Below, piece by piece: positions 25,012-34,819 of a stretch of DNA of 62,810 nt. Source of the DNA: Erysipelotrichales bacterium. GTDB lineage: Bacteria > Bacillota_I > Bacilli_A > RFN20 > CAG-826. Within the stretch, counting starts at the first letter, position 1. Each line of letters begins with the position of its first letter. The stretch is from NCBI GenBank assembly GCA_022508535.1, contig JAFLUZ010000010.1, forward strand, positions 1 to 62,810, read 5' to 3'. The notes under the pieces are model-generated. The model was not told where the DNA came from. It searched no databases and was given only the letters and a program-made list of their open reading frames with translations. The position numbers and the translations under genes are program-made.

Positions 25012-26688
25012 ATGAAAAAATTATTTAAATATTTATTTATGCTCGGCATGATTACTGCAACTACAATTTCATTAACTAGTTGTGGACCTAGTAGAGTTAG
25101 TAGAAAAGATTTACCACTTAGCTTAAGCGAAGTTCGTAAAGCCAGAGGATATAAAGCTGATTTAGCCTCAACTGGCAAAATCAAAGCATTAGTGCTTCCA
25201 ATTGAATTCTCTGATTATCCTTGTAGTGCAGCAAGTTTAGCAAAATATGGTGGATGTAATGGTATCCGTGCTGATATTAAAAGCACACTATTTGGTAAGT
25301 CAGAAGAGACTACATGGGAATCATTATCATCATTCTATAAAAAATCCAGTTATGGAAAATTAAATATTACTGGTGATGTTGCTGATTGGTATAGACCAGA
25401 ATTATCAGCCGCACAATATGCTTTAAGACTTATTGATGATCCAAATAATAATACTGGTGTTTCAGATGAAATCTTGGATCTTGCAGTTGAAGCATATCGT
25501 AAAACTCACACCAAAAAAGAAATGGATGAATTTGATTCTGATGGAGACGGTTATATTGATGCTGTTTATGTAATATACACAGTCCCAGCACGAACAAGAA
25601 TTGGAAAAATTGATACAAGTGATTTATTCTGGGCTTATGCATATTGGTCAAATGCTCATAGCGATATCAAGGATAATAAACCAGAAGAATTACCTGTCCC
25701 ATACACATATTTCTGGGCAAGTGTTAGCTTTATGTATGAAGACATGAAACTTACTGAAGATGGAGAATATGTTGAATATCGTGATGAAAATGGAAAGTAT
25801 GTTCCAGATGCCCACACATTTATTCATGAAACAGGACACCTTATGGGCTTACAAGACTACTATAGTTATGATGCTCAAAGCGGCTTAGATGATTTTGGTG
25901 CTGCTGGTGCAATTGATATGATGGACAACAACGTTGGTGATCATAACGCATATTCTAAGATGCTTTATGGTTGGACTGAACCATACTATATTACTGAATC
26001 TACAACAATTACTTTAAAACCATTCTATTCATCAGGTGATTTTGTATTATTGAATGTCAACTGGAATGGATCTATGTTTGATGAATATCTTTTAATTGAA
26101 TACTATCGACCAGAGGGATTGAATGAATATGACTCAAAGCATCATTTTGCTGGAAATTATCCATTAGTTTTCCAAGAGCCAGGTGTTAAAGTATATCATA
26201 TTGACTCTCGTTTAGGCGGTTATCGTACTAATGGTAGTAATGTTGATTTCGGTAGCGGATTAATATTCTCTGAATTCCTTTCAGGAACAGAAATTGATAA
26301 ACGTTATGCATATTGTGATATTGCAGCTAGTAACACTGCAAGTAGAAGTGTTTTACCACAATTCAAATTAATTCATTTACTTGAAAGTAATGGCGAAATT
26401 TCTTATGATGATCGTGATCAATATGGACGTTTAGAGCACAATTATGCAACTGATGAAGCTTTATTCCATGAAGGCGATACATTTGGATATGAAGGTGGAC
26501 CATTTGCAGACTTTACTTTCAATACAGGTCGTCCTGCTGGATTTAATGTTTATGGTGAATATGTTTTAAATGATGAAAACGCTCCTGGTAATCCTGTTGG
26601 ATTTAAATTCAAAATTGGAAAAATGACACCAAAAGGCGTTACAATTACTTTTGAAAAAACTGCCAATGCAGATGAAGTTGCTTATTAA
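25012..26688 (+). CDS. Secreted M6-like zinc metalloprotease lipoprotein
   Basis: A signal peptide ends in the lipobox LTS-C24, so the 558-residue product should be lipid-anchored outside the cell. The zinc motif is H272-E-T-G-H276 with D282 as likely third ligand (HETGHLMGLQDYYS), the pattern of M6/immune inhibitor A metalloproteases. A Ca2+-type loop FDSDGDGYID (~residue 175) precedes it. The early segment IKALVLPIEFSDYPC begins the conserved domain, and the C-terminal ~200 residues look like a beta domain. A paralogue follows after 176 bp. Substrates are unknown; digestion of host or community proteins is plausible. Confidence 0.88.
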   Translation: MKKLFKYLFMLGMITATTISLTSCGPSRVSRKDLPLSLSEVRKARGYKADLASTGKIKALVLPIEFSDYPCSAASLAKYGGCNGIRADIKSTLFGKSEETTWESLSSFYKKSSYGKLNITGDVADWYRPELSAAQYALRLIDDPNNNTGVSDEILDLAVEAYRKTHTKKEMDEFDSDGDGYIDAVYVIYTVPARTRIGKIDTSDLFWAYAYWSNAHSDIKDNKPEELPVPYTYFWASVSFMYEDMKLTEDGEYVEYRDENGKYVPDAHTFIHETGHLMGLQDYYSYDAQSGLDDFGAAGAIDMMDNNVGDHNAYSKMLYGWTEPYYITESTTITLKPFYSSGDFVLLNVNWNGSMFDEYLLIEYYRPEGLNEYDSKHHFAGNYPLVFQEPGVKVYHIDSRLGGYRTNGSNVDFGSGLIFSEFLSGTEIDKRYAYCDIAASNTASRSVLPQFKLIHLLESNGEISYDDRDQYGRLEHNYATDEALFHEGDTFGYEGGPFADFTFNTGRPAGFNVYGEYVLNDENAPGNPVGFKFKIGKMTPKGVTITFEKTANADEVAY

Positions 26689-26723
26689 GATAAATAGATA
26701 ATTTATTAAATACTAAAAAATTA

Positions 26724-26753
26724 GGCATGTAACAATTGCGTTATATGCCTTTT
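26724..26753 (+). terminator. Rho-independent terminator
   Basis: GGCATGTAAC (26724-26733) pairs with GTTATATGCC (26740-26749), with one G-U pair, followed by TTTT. The two protease genes are therefore probably separate transcription units. Confidence 0.78.
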
Positions 26754-26864
26754 GTATTTGATAATGAAATTAATTGAAAATTTAATATTATAATAATTGC
26801 ATACTTTATCTTTTATTATTATTAAAAATATGATAGTTTTATTTATATATAGAAGGAGGTATTT

Positions 26865-28373
26865 ATGAGAAAGAGTTTTTATATTTTTATTTTTGTGCTT
26901 CCTTTATTATTAAGTAGTTGCTCTGTTAGTTTTAATGAATTTACAAGATATACAAAAGATGAAGATGATTATACTTATATAGAAGGCAATGGGTATTATA
27001 AACCAAATTCTTATACATTAGATTATCAAGAAATTATTCAAGATTGGCCTTATAATAATAAAGAAAAACAAATTGCAATACCATCAACTGGGGAGCAAAA
27101 TTTATTAGTAATTCCTGTTGATTTTAATAATAAACCATGTTCTGCTTTAAAATTTGGATGCGATGTAATTCGCACGCAAATTAGCAATGCTTTTTTTGGA
27201 ACTGATAATAAGAATACTTATCAATCAGTTGCATCTTATTATAATTCATCTAGTTTTGGTAAGTTACATTTGCATGGTAAAGTAGCAGATTGGTATACTT
27301 CTCCATACGAAATTGAGCAAATTCGTAATAATAGAGATTTAGTGGATGAAATAGTAAAAAATGCAATTAATGATTATAAATCTAAAAATAAAGATATTAA
27401 TAAATTTGATACAAATAAAGATGGATATATTGATGGAGTTGCGATAATTTACGCACACGAATACGAAAATAAAAATTCCAGTTTTTGGGCTTACGAATCA
27501 TCATTAAGCTTAATGAATGCTAATGTCGAAGATCCGCAACCAAGATCTTATTTATGGGCAAGTTATGAATATATGAACGCTAATAGTGAGATGGATAAAG
27601 TGGATGCGCATACTTATATTCATGAGGCTGGGCATCTATTTGGATTATCTGATTATTATTCTCGTGACGATTCGCAAACTTTCCGTCCATTAGGTGGAAT
27701 GGATATGATGGATTATAATTTGGGGGACAACAATGTATTCTCGAAGATGTTATTAAAATGGACACGACCATATGTAGTTACTGGTAGTTCTGAGATTACA
27801 ATAAATGCCTCATATATAAATGGAGAGTGCATTTTAGTACCTGCAGGAGAGTGGAATGGCTCTGCGATGGATGAATATTTATTGATTGAATTATATTCTC
27901 CACATGGACTAAATAAAATTGATAGTAAGTTAAAATATAATGATGGTGTTGACGAGTTTTCTCTTATGAGTAAAGCAGGAATAAAAATGTATCATGTTGA
28001 TGCGCGTGTAGCGTATTATATGACATTTAATTCTTCTCCATTCATTGGATATTTGGGTGATGAGGGACTAGAAGAAAAATTAGAGCTTTACGATAAAGCA
28101 GGGCAAAGATATTATCGAAAAATTGATCATTCTAATACTTTGATTGAATCAAGAAATGGAATACCTCTTATAGAAGTTATTGATCGTCATGGCCAAGATT
28201 ATTTAAAAGTTGGCAATTTATATAATAATGATAGTTTATTAGTTAAAGGTGATAGACTAATAGCGTTTAATTTTAACAATGGCAATGAATTAGAATATGA
28301 AGTATTAATAAAAGAAGTAAAAAGTAATAAAGCTACGATTCAGTTCATTAAAAAATCAAATAATAGCATCTAA
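26865..28373 (+). CDS. Second secreted M6-like zinc metalloprotease lipoprotein
   Basis: This 502-residue paralogue of the preceding gene has lipobox LSS-C19 and the zinc motif H253-E-A-G-H257 with D263 (HEAGHLFGLSDYYS). The Ca2+-type loop FDTNKDGYIDG is also kept. Both share LLVIPVDFNNKPC-like starts, the WADWY-type region, MDMMDYNLGDNNVFSKMLLKW after the zinc site, and a DEYLLIE strand. Sequence has diverged strongly outside these blocks, so this is an old duplication. SD AGAAGGAGG precedes the ATG. It is more A+T-rich in its codon use than its neighbour. Confidence 0.87.
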   Translation: MRKSFYIFIFVLPLLLSSCSVSFNEFTRYTKDEDDYTYIEGNGYYKPNSYTLDYQEIIQDWPYNNKEKQIAIPSTGEQNLLVIPVDFNNKPCSALKFGCDVIRTQISNAFFGTDNKNTYQSVASYYNSSSFGKLHLHGKVADWYTSPYEIEQIRNNRDLVDEIVKNAINDYKSKNKDINKFDTNKDGYIDGVAIIYAHEYENKNSSFWAYESSLSLMNANVEDPQPRSYLWASYEYMNANSEMDKVDAHTYIHEAGHLFGLSDYYSRDDSQTFRPLGGMDMMDYNLGDNNVFSKMLLKWTRPYVVTGSSEITINASYINGECILVPAGEWNGSAMDEYLLIELYSPHGLNKIDSKLKYNDGVDEFSLMSKAGIKMYHVDARVAYYMTFNSSPFIGYLGDEGLEEKLELYDKAGQRYYRKIDHSNTLIESRNGIPLIEVIDRHGQDYLKVGNLYNNDSLLVKGDRLIAFNFNNGNELEYEVLIKEVKSNKATIQFIKKSNNSI

Positions 28374-28393
28374 CTTGTTTAGATGCTTTTTTT
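28365..28393 (+). terminator. Rho-independent terminator overlapping a stop codon
   Basis: AGCATCTAA (28365-28373, including the TAA stop) pairs with TTAGATGCT (28379-28387), followed by a T run to 28393. Confidence 0.85.
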
Positions 28394-28415
28394 ATAAAAA
28401 AAAGAAAAAAATCTA

Positions 28416-28445
28416 TTGACTATTAAATTGTTGATAATGTATACT
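28416..28445 (+). promoter_or_regulatory. Promoter of the str operon
   Basis: TTGACT (28416-28421), an 18-bp spacer and TATACT (28440-28445). Confidence 0.75.
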
Positions 28446-28464
28446 TAATGAGCATGTGCACAAA

Positions 28465-28483
28465 GACCAGTTGGTCATTTTTT
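28465..28483 (+). promoter_or_regulatory. Attenuator-like hairpin in the rpsL leader
   Basis: GACCAGTTGGTC (28465-28476) folds into a short hairpin followed by A and six T. It resembles a weak intrinsic terminator about 20 nt into the transcript. The stem is short, so function is uncertain. Confidence 0.35.
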
Positions 28484-28552
28484 AAAGAGAAGAAATGATA
28501 CACCTGGAATTGTGTGTTGTGTGAATAAAATTTTTGAAAGGAGAACATACTA

Positions 28553-28972
28553 ATGCCAACAATTAATCAATTAGTACGTAATGGTCGTAGTAAAACTACA
28601 TTTAAATCCAAAGCTCCTGCATTAAACAAGAGATTCAATTCATTAAGAAAGAAAGAAACATCTCAAAATGCAGCACAAAAACGTGGTGTCTGTACCCGTG
28701 TCGGTACTATGACTCCTAAAAAGCCTAACTCAGCTTTACGTAAGTACGCTCGTGTTCGCTTATCTAATGGTTATGAAGTCACAGCTTATATCGGTGGTGA
28801 AGGTCACAACTTACAAGAACACTCAACTGTAATGATTCGTGGAGGCCGTGTTAAAGACTTACCAGGTGTCCGTTACCACATTATCCGTGGAACTTTAGAT
28901 TGTGCAGGTATTGAAAAACGCCGTCAATCACGTTCTTTATACGGAACAAAGAAACCTAAAGAAAGCAAATAA
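28553..28972 (+). CDS. rpsL: 30S ribosomal protein S12
   Basis: S12 shapes the decoding centre. The 139 residues include the hallmark [18 protein letters not shown] and the loop [12 protein letters not shown]. The lysines that change in streptomycin-resistant mutants (in PKKPNS and in RVKDLP) are wild type, so no ribosomal streptomycin resistance is predicted from this gene. SD AAAGGAG precedes the ATG. First gene of rpsL-rpsG-fusA-tuf. Confidence 0.98.
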   Translation: MPTINQLVRNGRSKTTFKSKAPALNKRFNSLRKKETSQNAAQKRGVCTRVGTMTPKKPNSALRKYARVRLSNGYEVTAYIGGEGHNLQEHSTVMIRGGRVKDLPGVRYHIIRGTLDCAGIEKRRQSRSLYGTKKPKESK

Positions 28973-29018
28973 TGATTAAACAAGAATAAAAATTGTTTAA
29001 GGAAGGAGGAAATATTAT

Positions 29019-29489
29019 ATGCCACGTAAGGGAAGCGTTGCAAAGCGCGATGTGTTACCAGATCCAATTTATAATTCAAAACTCGTAACACGATTAATTA
29101 ACAAAATTATGATAGATGGTAAGAGAGGAACTGCTCAAACTATCTTATACAATGCTTTTAAGAAAATTGAAGCCAAGACTGAAAAGCCTGCGATGGATGT
29201 TTTCGCTACAGCAATTAATAACATTATGCCAGAACACGAATTAAAGGTTCGTCGTATTGGTGCAGCTAACTACCAAGTTCCAATCGAAGTTGCTCCTGAT
29301 CGTAAAATTACATTAGGTCTTCGTTGGTTAGTTAACTATGCTCGTTTAAGAAACGAAAAAACTATGGAAGAAAAACTCTGTAATGAGATTATTGATGCCG
29401 CAAATGGTACAGGTGCATCAGTTAAGAAACGTGAAGATACACACAAAATGGCAGAAGCTAACAAGGCTTATGCACATTATCGTTGGTAG
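29019..29489 (+). CDS. rpsG: 30S ribosomal protein S7
   Basis: S7 nucleates assembly of the 30S head. The 156 residues include [35 protein letters not shown] and [18 protein letters not shown], and end HYRW. SD AAGGAGG. It lies 46 bp after rpsL and 15 bp before fusA. Confidence 0.98.
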   Translation: MPRKGSVAKRDVLPDPIYNSKLVTRLINKIMIDGKRGTAQTILYNAFKKIEAKTEKPAMDVFATAINNIMPEHELKVRRIGAANYQVPIEVAPDRKITLGLRWLVNYARLRNEKTMEEKLCNEIIDAANGTGASVKKREDTHKMAEANKAYAHYRW

Positions 29490-29504
29490 TAGGAGGACGA
29501 CAAA

Positions 29505-31583
29505 ATGGCTCGTGAATATGATTTAGCTCATACCCGTAATATCGGTATCATGGCTCACATTGATGCTGGTAAAACAACTACTACAGAACGTATCTTATTC
29601 TACACAGGTAAGATTCACAAAATCGGCGAAGTACATGATGGTGCTGCTACAATGGACTGGATGGTCCAAGAACAAGAAAGAGGTATTACCATTACTTCAG
29701 CTGCTACTACAGCATTCTGGAAAGGTAACCGTATTAACGTTATCGACACTCCGGGACACGTCGACTTCACTGTCGAAGTTGAACGTTCACTCCGTGTTTT
29801 AGATGGTGCTGTCACTGTTCTTGATGGTAAGAATGGTGTTGAACCACAAACTGAAACTGTTTGGAGACAAGGTACAAAATATGGTGTACCACGTATCGTC
29901 TTCGTTAACAAATTAGACGCTATTGGTGCTGACTTCGATATGTGTGTTGAAACATTACACTCACGTTTAGGCGCTAATGCTGCAGCTATTCAATATCCAA
30001 TCGGTATTGAATCAAGCTTAAGTGGTGTCATTGATATTGTCGAAAGAAAAGCATGGCACTACACAAACGATAAGTCTGTTGAACCAGAAATTGTCGAAGT
30101 TCCAGAAGAATATAAAGACAAAGTCGAAGAATTACGTGCTATTTTATTAGAAAAATTAGCAGCATTCGATGATGATATGATGATGTTAGTTCTTGAAGGA
30201 GAAGACGTACCAGTCGACCTTATCAAGAACACAATCCGTAAAGCTGTTTTAACTGGTGAATTCTTCCCAGTATTATGTGGATCAGCTTACAAAAACAAAG
30301 GTATTCAAATGTTACTTGATGCAGTCATCGACTACTTACCAAGTCCACTTGATATACCTCCTGCCACAGGTACATTATCTGATGGTACAGAATATAAATG
30401 TATCCCAGATGATAACGCACCTTTAGCAGCTCTTGCTTTCAAAATTGCTACAGACCCATTCGTTGGTCGTTTAGCATATTTCAGAGTTTACACAGGTGTT
30501 GTAAAATCTGGTAGCTATGTCTTAAACTCAACAAAAGGTGTTAAAGAAAGAGTTGGACGTTTAGTCTTAATGCATTCTAACCACCGTCAAGAAGTCGAAG
30601 AAGTTCACGCTGGTGAAATTGCTGCGATTATCGGTTTAAAGAACACAACTACAGGTGATACTCTCTGTGATGAAAAATTAGATGTTATCTTGGAAAAAAT
30701 GGAATTCCCAGAACCAGTTATTGAAGAGGCAATTGAACCAAAATCAAAAGCTGACCAAGATAAGATGACTTTAGCTTTAATTAAGTTAGCTGAAGAAGAC
30801 CCAACATTCAAAGTTCACACAAATAGTGAAACTGGACAAACAATTATCGCTGGTGTTGGTGAATTACACCTTGACATCATCGTTGACCGTTTAAAGAGAG
30901 AATTCAACGTACAATGTAACGTTGGTGCTCCACAAGTTAACTACCGTGAAACTATTAGAGCAACTGCTGAATGTGAAGGTAAATACATTAAACAATCCGG
31001 TGGTCGTGGACAATACGGTCACGTATGGATTAAATTCGAACCAAACCCAGGTAAAGGATTTGAATTCGTTGACGCTATCGTTGGTGGTACAGTCCCTCGT
31101 GAATATATCAAACCAACTGAAGATGGTCTTCGTGATTCCTTAAACCGTGGTTTAATCGCTGGATTCCCAGTCGTTGATATTAAAGCAACATTATTCGACG
31201 GTTCTTACCATGATGTTGACTCATCTGAATCTGCTTATAAGATTGCTGCATCAATGGCTCTTAAAGAAGCAGCTAGAAAATGTAATCCTGTCATTCTTGA
31301 ACCAATTATGAAAGTAGAAATTACTGTTCCTCAAGAATACATGGGTGATGTAATGGGTGATATTACTAAACGTCGTGGAACAATTGAAGGTATGAATCAA
31401 CGTGCTAATGCACAAATTATTGATGCATACATTCCACTTGCAACAATGTTTGGTTATGTTACAGACTTACGTTCTTTCACACAAGGTCGTGGAAACTACA
31501 CAATGCAATTCGATCACTTTGATGAATGCCCACGCTTTGTTGCTGATGAAATCATCAAAAAGAGCGGTATGTCCAATAGATAA
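29505..31583 (+). CDS. fusA: Elongation factor G
   Basis: EF-G is the translocation GTPase. It has 692 residues, with G1 [15 protein letters not shown], switch [11 protein letters not shown]4 VNKLD, and domains IV and V ([32 protein letters not shown]) complete. SD AGGAGG. It keeps the classical str operon place between rpsG and tuf. Confidence 0.99.
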   Translation: MAREYDLAHTRNIGIMAHIDAGKTTTTERILFYTGKIHKIGEVHDGAATMDWMVQEQERGITITSAATTAFWKGNRINVIDTPGHVDFTVEVERSLRVLDGAVTVLDGKNGVEPQTETVWRQGTKYGVPRIVFVNKLDAIGADFDMCVETLHSRLGANAAAIQYPIGIESSLSGVIDIVERKAWHYTNDKSVEPEIVEVPEEYKDKVEELRAILLEKLAAFDDDMMMLVLEGEDVPVDLIKNTIRKAVLTGEFFPVLCGSAYKNKGIQMLLDAVIDYLPSPLDIPPATGTLSDGTEYKCIPDDNAPLAALAFKIATDPFVGRLAYFRVYTGVVKSGSYVLNSTKGVKERVGRLVLMHSNHRQEVEEVHAGEIAAIIGLKNTTTGDTLCDEKLDVILEKMEFPEPVIEEAIEPKSKADQDKMTLALIKLAEEDPTFKVHTNSETGQTIIAGVGELHLDIIVDRLKREFNVQCNVGAPQVNYRETIRATAECEGKYIKQSGGRGQYGHVWIKFEPNPGKGFEFVDAIVGGTVPREYIKPTEDGLRDSLNRGLIAGFPVVDIKATLFDGSYHDVDSSESAYKIAASMALKEAARKCNPVILEPIMKVEITVPQEYMGDVMGDITKRRGTIEGMNQRANAQIIDAYIPLATMFGYVTDLRSFTQGRGNYTMQFDHFDECPRFVADEIIKKSGMSNR

Positions 31584-31605
31584 TTAAATTATCTATTTAA
31601 AATTA

Positions 31606-31634
31606 TTGATTTTAAAATAAACTTGCTATATTAT
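31606..31634 (+). promoter_or_regulatory. Internal promoter of tuf
   Basis: TTGATT (31606-31611), a 17-bp spacer and TATTAT (31629-31634); an overlapping extended -10 TGCTATATT (31624-31632) is also present. It would give tuf extra transcription. Confidence 0.55.
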
Positions 31635-31676
31635 GAATTTAATGAGAAATTTTATTAATTAAAGGAGGAATTTCAA

Positions 31677-32861
31677 ATGGCAAAGGAAAAATTTGATAGA
31701 AGTAAAGTCCACGTTAATATTGGTACTATCGGTCACGTCGACCATGGTAAGACAACATTAACAGCGGCCATCACCAATGTTTTAGCAAAAAAAGGTGGTG
31801 CAAAGGCTACAGCATATGACCAAATCGATGCTGCACCAGAAGAAAAAGCACGTGGTATTACAATTAATACTGCACACATTGAGTACACAACTGACAAACG
31901 TCACTATGCACACGTTGACTGTCCAGGTCACGCAGACTACGTAAAGAACATGATTACTGGTGCTGCTCAAATGGATGGTGCAATCTTAGTTGTTGCAGCT
32001 ACTGATGGCGTTATGCCTCAAACTCGTGAACACATCTTACTTGCACGTCAAGTTGGTGTTCCATACATTGTTGTATTCTTAAACAAAACAGACTTAGTTG
32101 ATGACCCAGAATTAATCGACTTAGTCGAAATGGATGTCCGTGATTTATTAAATTCTTACGGATTCCCAGGCGACGACACACCAGTCGTTCGTGGTTCAGC
32201 AAGACTTGCTTTAGATGGCAATGCAGAAGCTGAAAAAGCAATCTTAGAATTAATGGATGCTGTTGATTCATACATCCCAGATCCAGCTCGTTCTAACGAT
32301 TTACCATTCTTACTCCCAATCGAAGACGTTCTCACAATTACAGGTCGTGGAACAGTCGTTACTGGTAGAGTTGAACGTGGTATGTTAAAACTCAACGACG
32401 AAGTTGAAATCGTTGGTATTAAGGAAACAAAGAAATCTGTCGTTACAGGTATCGAAATGTTCCGTAAATTATTAGACTACGCTGAAGCAGGTGACAACGT
32501 CGGTGTCTTACTCCGTGGTGTCAACCGTGACGAAGTAGTTCGTGGTCAAGTTGTAGCAAAACCTGGTTCTGTTACTCCACATACAAAATTCGTTGCTTCT
32601 GTTTACGTCTTAACAAAAGAAGAAGGCGGACGTCATACTGCTTTCTTAACAAATTACCGTCCACAATTCTATTTCCGTACAACTGATATTACAGGTGTTA
32701 TTACACTTCCAGCTGGCGTTGAAATGGTTATGCCTGGCGATAACGTAACATTAACTGTTGAACTTATTCACCCAGTCGCAATTGAAAAAGGTACTAAGTT
32801 CTCAATCCGTGAAGGCGGACGTACAGTTGGTGCTGGTACAGTTAGCGAAATCCTTAAATAA
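31677..32861 (+). CDS. tuf: Elongation factor Tu
   Basis: EF-Tu delivers aminoacyl-tRNA to the ribosome. The 394 residues show G1 [14 protein letters not shown], the effector region [33 protein letters not shown] and NKTD, followed by domains 2 and 3. SD AAAGGAGG. Its codon use is the most biased in the window, as expected for a highly expressed gene. Confidence 0.99.
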   Translation: MAKEKFDRSKVHVNIGTIGHVDHGKTTLTAAITNVLAKKGGAKATAYDQIDAAPEEKARGITINTAHIEYTTDKRHYAHVDCPGHADYVKNMITGAAQMDGAILVVAATDGVMPQTREHILLARQVGVPYIVVFLNKTDLVDDPELIDLVEMDVRDLLNSYGFPGDDTPVVRGSARLALDGNAEAEKAILELMDAVDSYIPDPARSNDLPFLLPIEDVLTITGRGTVVTGRVERGMLKLNDEVEIVGIKETKKSVVTGIEMFRKLLDYAEAGDNVGVLLRGVNRDEVVRGQVVAKPGSVTPHTKFVASVYVLTKEEGGRHTAFLTNYRPQFYFRTTDITGVITLPAGVEMVMPGDNVTLTVELIHPVAIEKGTKFSIREGGRTVGAGTVSEILK

Positions 32862-32880
32862 TTTCAATAACGATAAAATT

Positions 32881-32907
32881 AAAGGCCCTTTCAAGGGCCT
32901 TTTTTTG
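32881..32907. terminator. Bidirectional Rho-independent terminator
   Basis: AAAGGCCCTT (32881-32890) and AAGGGCCTTT (32893-32902) form a 10-bp stem followed by T on the plus strand. The preceding A/T-rich stretch can serve the convergent LysM gene on the minus strand. Confidence 0.85.
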
Positions 32908-32915
32908 TTTATTCA

Positions 32916-33569
32916 CTAAAATGATTTTGAAATATTAGTATATTGCTTTTCAATTTGTTCAAAAATCTTTTCGGCTTCATCAGTTTGATTGGACATCATT
33001 TTAATAATATATAATTGCCAGTTTTTCATAATATCATTAATTAGTTGTGTGTCTGCTTTTCCTGTTTGTAATTGATCGAAACTGCTCATTAAGTCTTTAG
33101 TGGTATTTTTGTAATAACCTAGTGCATTTTGATCTTTTTTATTTACAATATCTACAAAATCTAAAATATTATTTTGAAATTCTTCAATGATTTGCACAAA
33201 ATTGTAATTATTAGGTAAAGACATATGAAATTCAATGCATTTCACAATTGCGTTATTATTATCATGAAGTGGCTTATTTGTTGCATAAACATAGTTTGGT
33301 ACATGAATCTTTGAAAACACTAATTGTTTCATTAAGTAGGCATGTTTTATAAATACGACAGGACAATCTAGTTCAAAACTCTCTTCATTGCTATCACGCA
33401 TATTTGAAATGATATTTAATGGTTGTCCTGCATGTGGTCTTGTCACTTTTAAAATAGGATTTAGTCTTAATAAATCAATTTTAGTAACATTCATTTTTGC
33501 ACAAATACTATCTATTGTTTCGTTTGGTTGCACAACATAAAGTTTTATTTTACTTATTTTCTCGCTCAT
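32916..33569 (-). CDS. LysM-domain protein without a signal peptide
   Basis: An N-terminal LysM module spans roughly residues 8-55 (KLYVVQPNETIDSICAKMNV...NPIL, then HAGQPLNI). About 160 residues follow that I do not recognise, rich in Asn, Lys and Asp and probably helical. There is no signal peptide, lipobox or membrane segment, which is unusual because LysM normally binds peptidoglycan or chitin outside the cell. Intracellular LysM-like modules do occur in some spore or cytoplasmic proteins. I start at ATG 33569 with AAGGTG upstream (217 aa); an in-frame GTG lies three codons earlier. Convergent with tuf. Confidence 0.75.
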   Translation of the reverse strand: MSEKISKIKLYVVQPNETIDSICAKMNVTKIDLLRLNPILKVTRPHAGQPLNIISNMRDSNEESFELDCPVVFIKHAYLMKQLVFSKIHVPNYVYATNKPLHDNNNAIVKCIEFHMSLPNNYNFVQIIEEFQNNILDFVDIVNKKDQNALGYYKNTTKDLMSSFDQLQTGKADTQLINDIMKNWQLYIIKMMSNQTDEAEKIFEQIEKQYTNISKSF

Positions 33570-33618
33570 TTTATTCACCTTTAATACTTTATATGTAGTA
33601 ATAATGATTTTATTCTAT

Positions 33619-33647
33619 TTGAGTTTATATTAATTTATAATTATAAT
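33619..33647 (+). promoter_or_regulatory. Promoter of the RDD-family gene
   Basis: TTGAGT (33619-33624), a 17-bp spacer and TATAAT (33642-33647). Confidence 0.72.
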
Positions 33648-33670
33648 AATAAAGAATGTAGGTGAAATTA

Positions 33671-34648
33671 ATGGAAGAAGTAAAAGAAGAAAGAATTGTT
33701 CCAGTGCAAAATGCAGGATTAGTTAAGCGCACATTTGCTGGTATTGTAGATTTATTTGTGCTAGTATTTGTATTTTTATTAGTGCAAGGATTTGCTGTAT
33801 TTCCAATTGCAACTAGTGTAGCAAAAGATTATGATGCAAAATATGAAACATATATTCAATATTATAAAGATGCAAATCTTGCGCTTTTTGATGAAGAATC
33901 TAATCAATTAAACATGATTGAAAAAGATAATTACTTGACGAATTCAGAAAATTACTATAATGTATATTGCTCAAGTGAATTTGAAGGAGTACATGCGTGT
34001 TCAGCGTATGGAAAAACATTTAGAGAAGTAATTGAAGAAGATGAAAATCTTGAAAAATATGTAACATTTGATGACCAAGATAAAATTCAAATGAAAGACG
34101 AATATAAGGATGATGAAGACGCTATTGCAAGTGTCAATGAATATATTTATAGCAAAGCTTTAAATGATTTACAAAATTCCGAATTGTTTTTAGAACCATA
34201 TAAATATGTTTCTAGAGTGCAAAGTTATTCTATGTATATTTCAGTTGCAATTTCATTATTGCTTGTATATCTTTTACCAACAATGATAAGTAAAAAAGGT
34301 CAAACAATTGGCAAAATTGTATTTAAATTAGCAGTTACAAATCAAGAAGGATTTGAAGTTAAAAAATCGCAAGTGTTTGTTAGATTCTTAGCCTTCTCTG
34401 TTATCAATATTCTCCTTGGTTTAATGAGTTATATGCTTGTACCGCTTATCTCATTCACATTTATGATATTTAGCAAGCGTAATAACGCACTACATGATTA
34501 TTGCGCGGTTACAAAAGTAGTAGATGATAAGACTTCAGTTATATATAAGAACCGCGAAGAATTCGATAAAGCAATGGATAAAGAAGAAAATCGTTTTGCT
34601 GAAATAGACAAATCAAGAGCGGATTATTATAGCTCTCAAGAAAAATAG
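33671..34648 (+). CDS. RDD family membrane protein
   Basis: A 325-residue protein with the RDD layout. The first helix carries the Arg/Asp signature (LVKRTFAGIVDLFVLVFVFLLV). A large hydrophilic loop follows (~50-180, rich in Asp, Glu and Tyr), then two spans with KKGQTIGKIVFKLAVTN between them, and a last part with NNALHDYCAVTKVV. RDD proteins are poorly understood; some members promote Na+/H+ exchange or help membrane processes. The long acidic loop is the unusual part. I choose ATG 33671 behind AGGTG over the in-frame GTG at 33662. The gene is alone, with its own promoter and terminator. Confidence 0.82.
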   Translation: MEEVKEERIVPVQNAGLVKRTFAGIVDLFVLVFVFLLVQGFAVFPIATSVAKDYDAKYETYIQYYKDANLALFDEESNQLNMIEKDNYLTNSENYYNVYCSSEFEGVHACSAYGKTFREVIEEDENLEKYVTFDDQDKIQMKDEYKDDEDAIASVNEYIYSKALNDLQNSELFLEPYKYVSRVQSYSMYISVAISLLLVYLLPTMISKKGQTIGKIVFKLAVTNQEGFEVKKSQVFVRFLAFSVINILLGLMSYMLVPLISFTFMIFSKRNNALHDYCAVTKVVDDKTSVIYKNREEFDKAMDKEENRFAEIDKSRADYYSSQEK

Positions 34649-34662
34649 TTTAAATATTTAAA

Positions 34663-34695
34663 AGGCATACTATTAAAAAAAAGTATGTCTTTTTT
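34663..34695 (+). terminator. Rho-independent terminator
   Basis: AGGCATAC (34663-34670) pairs with GTATGTCT (34683-34690), followed by T to 34695. Confidence 0.8.
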
Positions 34696-34774
34696 CGTGT
34701 GTTTTTTTTATAAAGATAATATTTGATTTGTTATGTTTGTTTTGAGGTTGAATAAGCCCTTTCAAATATGTTAC

Positions 34775-34805
34775 TATTACTATAGTAATATACAGTAAAA
34801 CTGTA
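34775..34805. promoter_or_regulatory. Two inverted repeats in the promoter of the ABC/nuclease operon
   Basis: TATTACTATAGTAATA (34775-34790) is a perfect 16-bp palindrome containing the likely -10 (TATAGT or TAATAT). It is followed at once by TACAGT-AAA-ACTGTA (34791-34805). The pair sits 15 bp before the first start codon, so repressor control is likely. The regulator is not identified. Confidence 0.6.
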
Positions 34806-34819
34806 AAAGGAGAAATAAT

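Noticed and set aside
32011-32395. Long open frames antisense to tuf and other ribosomal genes
   Set aside because: They result from codon bias in highly expressed genes. No SD, promoter or recognisable domain supports them.
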